DNA from: an uncultured Bacteroidales bacterium
GTDB lineage: Bacteria > Bacteroidota > Bacteroidia > Bacteroidales > UBA932
Reading direction: 5' to 3'
Length of the DNA stretch: 8,086 bases
Assembly (NCBI GenBank): GCA_946614205.1
Contig: CAMOGR010000149.1
Location: 1 to 8,086 of the forward strand
The position numbers and the translations under genes were made by a program. Within the stretch, counting starts at the first letter, position 1; every line of letters starts with the position of its first letter. Below are positions 1 through 5,477 of this stretch, one piece after another. The notes beneath the pieces are model-generated. The model made no database searches. It was not told the DNA's origin and worked only from the letters and a program-made list of their open reading frames with translations.

Positions 1-1292
1 GCGAGCCGGTATTTGGCTCCGCTCTTGAGGCCGGCCGGCAGGGTGAGCGTCTCTTCGTAAACATATTCGTGGCTTCCCTTCCATTCGCGGGGGTCTTTGG
101 GAGAGTCGATTTCATATCTCTCCGAAGTGTCGCCCACACCGGTAATGACCCATTTCATGGGCCTGCGGTTGATGAGGGAGGCGAAGCCCTTGTTCAGAAG
201 GTGCAGCTTGACTGTGAACTGCGACCCGGCCTTGAACTCTCCTTCCCATGCGGCACCCTGGAGCACGAAGCGGTAGCCGAGGCGCTTGATGATGTCCTCG
301 TAGCAGCCGCCGCTCCTCCACACGTTGTGAGTCTTCTTGTTGTATGCCTCGTTGAGGTAGGTCCAGTGGAAGCGTATGAGGTTCTCGTAGGTTTTCTCGC
401 AGTTGCAGAATACCTCGGGGGCCCTGCAGGTCTCGCCGCCCATGGAAACGTAGTTGGTTTCCTTCTCCCAGAAGTCGCGGTCGCCCGACACCTTGTAGGT
501 GCCTACGTCGTCGGCTGCGGAGACGAAGCAGTCGTTGAAGCCGGCCACGCGGGCGACGGGTGTGTCGCTGAAAGCCGTCTTGGCCGTGATGGAATCGGCA
601 AGTGAGATGCCGAGTATGCCCCTCTTGTACTGGGGATAGCGCACGGCCACCTGCCGGCTTGCGGGCACGGCGTCAAGCAGTGCGTACATGAGTTCGCGCC
701 GGGAGGCGTAATCCTCGTCCGTCCTCGGCTCCATGCCGTAATTGTCTGTGTAATAGCCCTCTCCCCAGGAGCCTACGAATCCGTACTGCACCACGTAGAT
801 GACGTCTTCGTACTCGTGGAATATGGGCTTGAGCTGTGCGACGTGCCTGAGCGTCTGCTCAAGGGTGGCGTCCCAGGGGTGGTCCTCCTCGGCGTAGCCG
901 TCGGAGTATGCCACGCGCACGATGGTCTTGACGCCCGCTTCGCGGTGTACCTCGAAATTGTTCCGTATGAACTGCAGAACCTCGTCTGTGAAGTCCTTGT
1001 CCACATAGTCCATCATGTAGAACTCGGAGTAGGAGAATGTCTTGCCCGAACGGCGCATGGCCTTGAGAGCTGCGGCCGATGTAGGAGCAGACGGCAGACG
1101 CCCTCCACGGAAGTAATGAATGTTGGGAACGTACAGGCCGCGCTCGGGATTGCAGAAGTTGGTCTCGTCTTCTGTGTAGCTTACGTCGTACTTGAAGGGC
1201 TGCCCCTCCGGAAGGGGGTCTTCACCCGGAGTCTTGTTGCAGCAGGAGGCGCAGACGGCCATTGCCGCCAGCAGTATGATTCTGGTTTTCAT
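1..1292 (-). CDS. DUF4874-DUF4832 domain lipoprotein (partial, 3' end beyond window)
   Basis: I read an uninterrupted minus-strand frame of 430 codons from the ATG at 1292 to the window edge; the C-terminus is missing. The N-terminus MKTRIILLAAMAVCASC is a lipoprotein signal peptide with probable lipidated Cys17, although the -3 residue (Cys14) is unusual. Residues 48-54 read NPERGLY, the hallmark opening of DUF4874, and this domain seems to run to about residue 215. It includes VQYGFVGSWGEGYY (168-181), which resembles the end of a TIM-barrel strand with an exposed Glu178. From about residue 218 the protein matches DUF4832: RYPQYKR, AGFNDCFVSAADDVGTY (250-266) and MGGETC (284-289). The biochemical function of this domain pair is not known to me. 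Such proteins are often found in Bacteroidota glycan loci, and a barrel-shaped glycosidase or binding role is inference. The start overlaps the GH31 stop as ATGA, so co-translation with GH31 is likely. Family assignment is fairly secure; function is open. Confidence 0.86.
   Translation of the reverse strand, partial: MKTRIILLAAMAVCASCCNKTPGEDPLPEGQPFKYDVSYTEDETNFCNPERGLYVPNIHYFRGGRLPSAPTSAAALKAMRRSGKTFSYSEFYMMDYVDKDFTDEVLQFIRNNFEVHREAGVKTIVRVAYSDGYAEEDHPWDATLEQTLRHVAQLKPIFHEYEDVIYVVQYGFVGSWGEGYYTDNYGMEPRTDEDYASRRELMYALLDAVPASRQVAVRYPQYKRGILGISLADSITAKTAFSDTPVARVAGFNDCFVSAADDVGTYKVSGDRDFWEKETNYVSMGGETCRAPEVFCNCEKTYENLIRFHWTYLNEAYNKKTHNVWRSGGCYEDIIKRLGYRFVLQGAAWEGEFKAGSQFTVKLHLLNKGFASLINRRPMKWVITGVGDTSERYEIDSPKDPREWKGSHEYVYEETLTLPAGLKSGAKYRL
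1289..1292 (-). other. ATGA stop/start overlap (translational coupling)
   Basis: On the minus strand the four bases ATGA hold the start codon of the DUF4874-DUF4832 gene (1292-1290) and the TGA stop of the GH31 gene (1291-1289). Such an overlap normally means that a ribosome ending the first gene re-initiates on the second, giving linked and roughly equal synthesis. The bases just upstream (TTCGAAAAGTT) contain no clear Shine-Dalgarno sequence, as is usual in Bacteroidota. Confidence 0.85.
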
Positions 1293-2845
1293 AACTTTTC
1301 GAACAAAGGGAGTCTGTCTATGGGAACGTCGATGGTATAGGTGCCGCCGGACAGGACGGTGCCGTCGTCGGCGCGCCATTCGCCTGCGGGGAGCACGACG
1401 GTGCGTGAGCTGCCGGCCGTAAGCATGGGGGCCACCAGCACCGAGTCGCCCAGCATGAATTCGTCTTTCACGCCCGCGAAGCCCTGGTGCGGGAAATGGT
1501 ATTCCAGCGGTGCCACTATGGGCTCGCCGCTGGAGGCAGCCTGTGCGAACAGTCTGCGGATAAGCGGAAGCTGGCTCTGGCGGAGCTCGACCGCCTTGAG
1601 CACGGCCGCATGGTTCTCGGGACTCAGCACCCTCCAGGGGGCGAGCGAGAACTGCATCATCGGCATGAGAGCATGCACCTGGGCGGACCGTACGATCAGT
1701 TCCTGGTCGGTCTTGCCGCTCAGGAAGGTCTCGAAGCTGCCGCCGCCCACCATGTCGGGGCAGCAGAAGGAGAAGCCCATGAGGCTTTCGGCCATCATCT
1801 CGGGAATCAGCTTGGCGAGGTCTTCCCATGAGTGGGCCTTGTCGTGGAGGCGCTGCACAATGGGTTTGCCTGCGTTTCTCCAGCCGGCACGAAGCTCGTT
1901 GTAGGGGTATTTTGACGCGAGCTGCACGAACAGCGAGCACTGCTGCCAGCCCGGAACGGAACCGCCGTGTGCCACGGCGTCGGCAGGATAATACTCGAAG
2001 TCGGCGGCGTCGAACTTGAATCCGTCCACGCCGTATTCGTCCATGAGGGAATGAAGACGACCCTCGAACCATTCAGCCGTCCTGGGATTGGACAGGTCGA
2101 GCACGGCCGAGGTGCCGTTCCACCAGCGTACGGGGTAGGGGTCGGTGGTCCCGGGGCTCATGAGGAAGCCGTTCCAGGAACGGAGCTCGCGGCAGATAAG
2201 GTACTGGTCCATGCTCACAAAGGGGCATATCCAGAGCATCACCTTGAACCCCAGGCGGTGCAGTTCGTCGCACATCGCGCGCGGGTCGGGGAAGCGGGCG
2301 GGATTGAAGTTCCATTTGCCGTAGTCCTCCTGCCAGGTGTCGTCTATCATGATGATGCCCGGGGGCAGGCCGCCCTCGAGTATGCCCCTGGCGTATTCGA
2401 GCACGCCCTCCTGGTTCTGGTCGTACATCAGTTCTATCCAGGTGTTGTACTGGGGGCGCTCGTAGAATTCTGCGGGAGGAAGGCATCCGTCAGAGGGGAA
2501 ATGCTCCCGTGCGGCTGCGCGGTAGGCGCTTGCAAGGTCGTCGCCTGCCTTCACCACCGCTGCGTTGCCGTCGATGATAATGGCCTTGTCCGTTATGCTG
2601 AACGAGAAGGGCTCTTCGCTCCAGACGTAGCGCCCGTCCGACAACAGCAGGAGCGGGGCCACCTGGTTGGACCTGTTGTCCGAAAGGTCGGCGCGGAAGC
2701 CGGCGGCGTACGGCATGAGCGAGCCGTCCTTTATGCGTCCGCCCCATACGGACGTATCTTCGGCGAGGGGAACGCGCGTCCCGTGGGTGCAGGACAGCAG
2801 AAGGGCGCAGGAAAGCGCAGCTGTGACAGTTTTGGTGAACTTCAT
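1289..2845 (-). CDS. GH31-family glycoside hydrolase, compact MYORG-like lipoprotein
   Basis: This encodes a 518-residue retaining alpha-glycosidase of family GH31, which removes a terminal alpha-linked sugar. The ATG at 2845 was chosen because it gives a clean lipoprotein signal peptide (MKFTKTVTAALSCALLLSC, lipidated Cys19). A longer frame from 2899 would start inside the terminator hairpin. A short N-terminal beta region (about 20-125) precedes the TIM barrel, which shows IIMIDDTWQEDYGKWNFNP (164-182), RLGFKVMLWICPFVS (197-211) and RWWNGTSAVLDLSNP (240-254). The nucleophile motif is YGVDGFKFDAAD with Asp279. The acid/base region is QRLHDKAHSWEDL with probable Asp335, followed by the barrel-end segment MGFSFCCPDMVGGG (356-369). 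A C-terminal beta domain follows (about 445-518, VLVAPML at 469-475). Many GH31 enzymes are much longer; the short N-terminus and RWWNGTS motif recall the MYORG-like branch, one member of which is an alpha-galactosidase. Sugar specificity is not settled. The lipid anchor places it on an outer-membrane face. Confidence 0.9.
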   Translation of the reverse strand: MKFTKTVTAALSCALLLSCTHGTRVPLAEDTSVWGGRIKDGSLMPYAAGFRADLSDNRSNQVAPLLLLSDGRYVWSEEPFSFSITDKAIIIDGNAAVVKAGDDLASAYRAAAREHFPSDGCLPPAEFYERPQYNTWIELMYDQNQEGVLEYARGILEGGLPPGIIMIDDTWQEDYGKWNFNPARFPDPRAMCDELHRLGFKVMLWICPFVSMDQYLICRELRSWNGFLMSPGTTDPYPVRWWNGTSAVLDLSNPRTAEWFEGRLHSLMDEYGVDGFKFDAADFEYYPADAVAHGGSVPGWQQCSLFVQLASKYPYNELRAGWRNAGKPIVQRLHDKAHSWEDLAKLIPEMMAESLMGFSFCCPDMVGGGSFETFLSGKTDQELIVRSAQVHALMPMMQFSLAPWRVLSPENHAAVLKAVELRQSQLPLIRRLFAQAASSGEPIVAPLEYHFPHQGFAGVKDEFMLGDSVLVAPMLTAGSSRTVVLPAGEWRADDGTVLSGGTYTIDVPIDRLPLFEKL

Positions 2846-2857
2846 TCCGCAAGATAC

Positions 2858-2890
2858 AAAAAAAAACGGGGGCCGGCCTCTGCCGGCCCC
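2858..2890 (-). terminator. Intrinsic terminator-like hairpin between binding lipoprotein and GH31 gene
   Basis: On the minus strand GGGGCCGGC, loop AGAG and GCCGGCCCC (2890 to 2869) form a perfect 9-bp, all-GC stem with a four-base loop. Two bases (CG) follow, then nine T's (2866-2858). This is a textbook Rho-independent terminator for transcripts coming from the binding-protein gene, whose TAA stop is 17 bp upstream of the stem. The T-tract ends only 12 bp before the GH31 ATG. There is therefore no room for a separate promoter between hairpin and gene, and GH31 expression presumably depends on read-through. On the plus strand only three T's follow the stem, so it is not bidirectional. Confidence 0.85.
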
Positions 2891-2907
2891 TTTACACAAT
2901 GAAAAAA

Positions 2908-3723
2908 TTAGTCAGCGGCGGGGAGAGTAACGCTCAGTGCTCCGCAGGTCGCTTCGCCGAGGCTGGTGCCGGTCTGGGCGATCTGAGGGAGAAGTCCGTG
3001 CAGGGTCCAGTTGGTGCTCTGTGCGAGAACTCCGATGTTAATCTTGTTTCCGTTGATCTTGGGGAAGAAGGTGCGGGTAATTGCAATTTCGACCTTCATG
3101 ATGTTGCCGTCCTTGACGCTCTTGCCCTGGAACATGCCCTCACGGGTGATGTCCTCGCGTGCAGGAGGGTTGGTGGCCCAGATGTCGGTCTGGTTCTCTC
3201 CGGTGAACTCGAAGACTCCGGCGTCTGCGATGTCACCCTCGGTGCTGAATGCGGATGCCGCCTCAATCATGTATTCCCATCCGAGGGGAACCCATGTCCA
3301 GTAGATGCCGCCGGTGGTCTCGTTGCCGTCGGCGTCGATGTAGATGTCGATGGGGCCTGCGGTTGCCTTGCCGAGGACGGAGCCGTCCCAGCTGGTGCCG
3401 CCCTGATACTCGACGGTTGTGTCGCATTCTACGTAGAGGTAGATGTAGCTGCCGTCAGCGGTGACCTTGAGGGTCTTGAGGGCGTCGATTCTCTGGTTGT
3501 CGGTCTGCATCCAGCCGGCGTTGGAAGCTACAAGGCTTGCGGTGGCTGCGTCGGTAATCTTTGCCCAGTCGTCGAACTGGCCGTCAATCTTCACGATTGC
3601 TTCGGGTTCTTCGGGCTCGTCGGGACCTTCGGGGCCGTTGGGTTTGTCAGGATTCTTGGGTTCGCATGCAACAGCGGCGAAAACCATTGCTGCCGCAGTC
3701 AGGAAAAGAAATGACTTTTTCAT
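2908..3723 (-). CDS. Surface glycan-binding lipoprotein with CBM9-like/DOMON-type domain (SusE/F position)
   Basis: A 271-residue lipoprotein: signal peptide MKKSFLFLTAAAMVFAAVAC with lipidated Cys20, then a proline-every-third-residue tether (21-41), then one beta-rich domain (about 43-271). The domain opens with VKIDGQFDDWAKI (44-56), the typical start of CBM9-like carbohydrate-binding domains. It continues with YIYLYVECD (93-101), PIDIYIDADGNETTGG (124-139) and an aromatic cluster YWTWVPLGW (141-149) that could stack against sugar rings. No catalytic motif is seen. The gene follows susD by 35 bp, the place where SusE/SusF or other surface glycan-binding proteins usually sit, so a role in holding the glycan at the outer membrane is inferred. 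The protein is short, with a single recognisable domain. Residues after the lipid Cys (EPKNPDK) are not a clear surface-export signal, although the tether is acidic. The exact family is less certain than the general role. Confidence 0.8.
   Translation of the reverse strand: MKKSFLFLTAAAMVFAAVACEPKNPDKPNGPEGPDEPEEPEAIVKIDGQFDDWAKITDAATASLVASNAGWMQTDNQRIDALKTLKVTADGSYIYLYVECDTTVEYQGGTSWDGSVLGKATAGPIDIYIDADGNETTGGIYWTWVPLGWEYMIEAASAFSTEGDIADAGVFEFTGENQTDIWATNPPAREDITREGMFQGKSVKDGNIMKVEIAITRTFFPKINGNKINIGVLAQSTNWTLHGLLPQIAQTGTSLGEATCGALSVTLPAAD
3601..3663 (-). repeat. Seven tandem 9-bp units encoding X-Pro-X tether
   Basis: The coding strand carries seven consecutive 9-bp units with CC(C/T) at the middle codon. 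They encode EPK, NPD, KPN, GPE, GPD, EPE and EPE (residues 21-41), directly after the lipidated cysteine. Proline at every third residue favours an extended polyproline-II-like rod, which would hold the binding domain away from the membrane. The units have diverged at the base level but keep their register. Confidence 0.85.
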
Positions 3724-3758
3724 GATAAAAAGGTTTTAATTGGTTGTTATAAAAGGGT
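3724..3758 (-). other. AT-rich susD to binding-protein intergenic leader
   Basis: This 35-bp gap is strikingly AT-rich compared with the genes around it. It has no terminator, no Shine-Dalgarno sequence and no convincing Bacteroidota promoter (TTTG then TAnnTTTG). It looks like an unstructured translation leader within a continuous transcript. Confidence 0.5.
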
Positions 3759-5471
3759 TTATCTTTCGTTTTGGGGGATGTGGCTCACCGACACCTCACC
3801 GTAAGGAATCTGGTATGGGATGCGCTTGTCGTTCCACTTTACCACGTCCCAGGGCTGGCTGCCGCCGTAGCGGCGGTCGATGTCTTTCTTGTTGCGGAAC
3901 TGGTCCATGGGCCTGTGCCCCTCGAAGCAGAGTTCCATGCGGCGCTCGTCAAGCACCAGGTCCACTATGTCGGAGTAGCCGCGGGAAGCCATGTTCTCCT
4001 GCGTCATCTCGGCGTCTCCGGTCAGGCCGGCGCGCTTGCGTATCACGTTGACGTCCTTCAGGGCGGAGGCAATGTCACCGTTGTGGGCGAGCGCTTCGGC
4101 CCGGTTGAGAATCACCTCGGCCCAGCGTATGATTATGGGGGAGTTGAGCACGTTGACAGCTCCGTCCATGTTGGCGAATTTCTTCATGTAAACCGCAGGG
4201 AAGGTGTGGTTGAGGAAGCACTTGTCGCTGAATCCGATGCGGACGTCTTCTCCGGCGTACTTGATGTGGTACTCGGGATAAGTGTTCACGATGCGGCGCT
4301 CAACGTCGTAAGTCTTGCCTTCGGAGTCCTTGACGCGAACCGGGTTGCCTTCGGCGTCAAGCACGGGGTTGTTGTCGGTATACATCAGGCGGTAGTCGGT
4401 GACGGCGTCCTTGATGGGCCAGTAGGCCATCTTCTTGCCGGCTTCGTGCTGGTAAGGCTCGGCCATGGTGGTCCAGCGCTTGTCCTGGGGATAGCGGCCG
4501 AACAGGTCGATGAGGGGCTGCGAGTAGTAAATCTCGCCCCAGCCGCCGGCTCCGGGGGCGCCGATGCTGCCGCTGGCTGAGTCGTAGGAGTAGAACATGG
4601 AGCCCATGGAACCCTTCTGGTCGGTCCAGTCGGAAGGAATCATGGCCACGCACCAGAGAACCTCGGGAGAGACCTTCGAGTTCTGGAAGATATTCACGTA
4701 GTCGGGGTCGAGCTTGGATGCAGGGTCGGCGCCGCCAAGCACTTCGTTCACGGTGGCGATGCAGTCGTCCCATTTCTCCATGTACAGCTGCACGCGGGAA
4801 AGCATTCCCATTGCGGCCTCGTAGCTGATGTAGCCGTTGTTGCCCCTGCGTGCGCCACCCTTCATGAGGGAAGCGGCCTTCTTGAGGTCGTTCTCGACCT
4901 GGTCGTAGCAATCGCCGACGGTGGCTCTTTCAGTCGTGGAGCAGTCGGTCGAAGTGCGCAGCACCACGCCCATGTTGTCCCTGCCGTGAGAGTAGGGGAA
5001 GGAGTAGAGCTGCAGCAGGTGCAGGTGGGCGACGGCCCTTATGAAGTAGTTCTCGCCGAGGATGTGGTCGGTCACGCTGCCGTTCCCTTCGGGGATGGAC
5101 TCTATCATGGAGTTGGCGCTGAACAATATCTTGTAGGCTATCCACCAGTAGTATCCGGTGTTGCCCTCGGTGGACACGTCCTTGTAGATGATTGCCGAGT
5201 TGAGCGGGTCGGTCGTGTAGGCGCACAGGGTGATGTTGTCACCGCGGAATTCTGCCATCTGGAAGAAGTGGCGAACGTAGGAGTTGGCGGAATACACCAT
5301 GCCGTCGTACATCAGGATGGCCTTGAACATGGCGTAGGTGCCGTCGGTAACCACCGCGGCGTTTGCCGGGTCGGACATGGAGTCGGCCGAGATGGAGTCG
5401 GAGGGGTATTTCTCGAGGTTGCAGGACGCTGCGAGGAGCGTCAGTGCAAGTATGCCGTATATCTTTTTCAT
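3759..5471 (-). CDS. susD: SusD/RagB-family outer-membrane glycan-binding lipoprotein
   Basis: This 570-residue protein is a SusD/RagB-family lipoprotein, the surface lid that binds glycans and works with the SusC barrel. The signal peptide MKKIYGILALTLLAASC gives lipidated Cys17, followed by NLEKYPSDSIS, a common SusD-type start. The N-terminal SusD-like region (about 17-230) has the helical TPR-type scaffold, with YYWWIAYKILFSANSMIE (107-124), ENYFIRAVAHLHLLQLY (140-156) and SYEAAMGMLSRVQLYMEKWDDC (216-237). The C-terminal RagB/SusD domain shows IIIRWAEVILNRAEAL (446-461), VNVIRKRAG (474-482) and DERRMELCFEGHRPMDQFR (508-526), the strongest family signature. The end reads IPQNER rather than the frequent QNPGY. 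It starts 6 bp after the susC stop, so the pair is surely co-transcribed. The ligand cannot be deduced: SusD proteins diverge with substrate. The symbol is used in the family sense only, not as proof of starch use. Confidence 0.96.
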   Translation of the reverse strand: MKKIYGILALTLLAASCNLEKYPSDSISADSMSDPANAAVVTDGTYAMFKAILMYDGMVYSANSYVRHFFQMAEFRGDNITLCAYTTDPLNSAIIYKDVSTEGNTGYYWWIAYKILFSANSMIESIPEGNGSVTDHILGENYFIRAVAHLHLLQLYSFPYSHGRDNMGVVLRTSTDCSTTERATVGDCYDQVENDLKKAASLMKGGARRGNNGYISYEAAMGMLSRVQLYMEKWDDCIATVNEVLGGADPASKLDPDYVNIFQNSKVSPEVLWCVAMIPSDWTDQKGSMGSMFYSYDSASGSIGAPGAGGWGEIYYSQPLIDLFGRYPQDKRWTTMAEPYQHEAGKKMAYWPIKDAVTDYRLMYTDNNPVLDAEGNPVRVKDSEGKTYDVERRIVNTYPEYHIKYAGEDVRIGFSDKCFLNHTFPAVYMKKFANMDGAVNVLNSPIIIRWAEVILNRAEALAHNGDIASALKDVNVIRKRAGLTGDAEMTQENMASRGYSDIVDLVLDERRMELCFEGHRPMDQFRNKKDIDRRYGGSQPWDVVKWNDKRIPYQIPYGEVSVSHIPQNER

Positions 5472-5477
5472 CGCTCT

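Noticed and set aside
816..1340. Plus-strand open frame opposite the start of the DUF4874-DUF4832 gene
   Set aside because: The minus strand here encodes conserved NPERGLY and GSWGEG motifs; the plus-strand frame has none.
2846..2866. Possible Bacteroidota promoter just before GH31 (TATCTTGC as a -7-like box)
   Set aside because: The match to TAnnTTTG is imperfect, no TTTG box lies at the right spacing, and the start codon would come too soon after.
2846..2899. N-terminal extension of GH31 to an upstream ATG at 2899
   Set aside because: The added residues would be encoded by the terminator hairpin and T-tract and would bury the lipoprotein signal peptide that begins at 2845.
1967..2902. Long plus-strand open frame opposite the GH31 gene
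   Set aside because: It is antisense to a gene with clear GH31 motifs, has no recognisable domain or start signal, and is expected from GC-rich third codon positions.
2899..3714. Plus-strand open frame almost exactly mirroring the binding-lipoprotein gene
   Set aside because: It is the codon-mirrored complement of a convincing lipoprotein gene; its composition (Val/Gly/Asp/Leu-rich) is typical of antisense frames and no family features are seen.
3771..4580. Plus-strand 269-residue open frame inside susD
   Set aside because: Antisense shadow of a strongly conserved SusD gene, with no ribosome-binding or promoter context.
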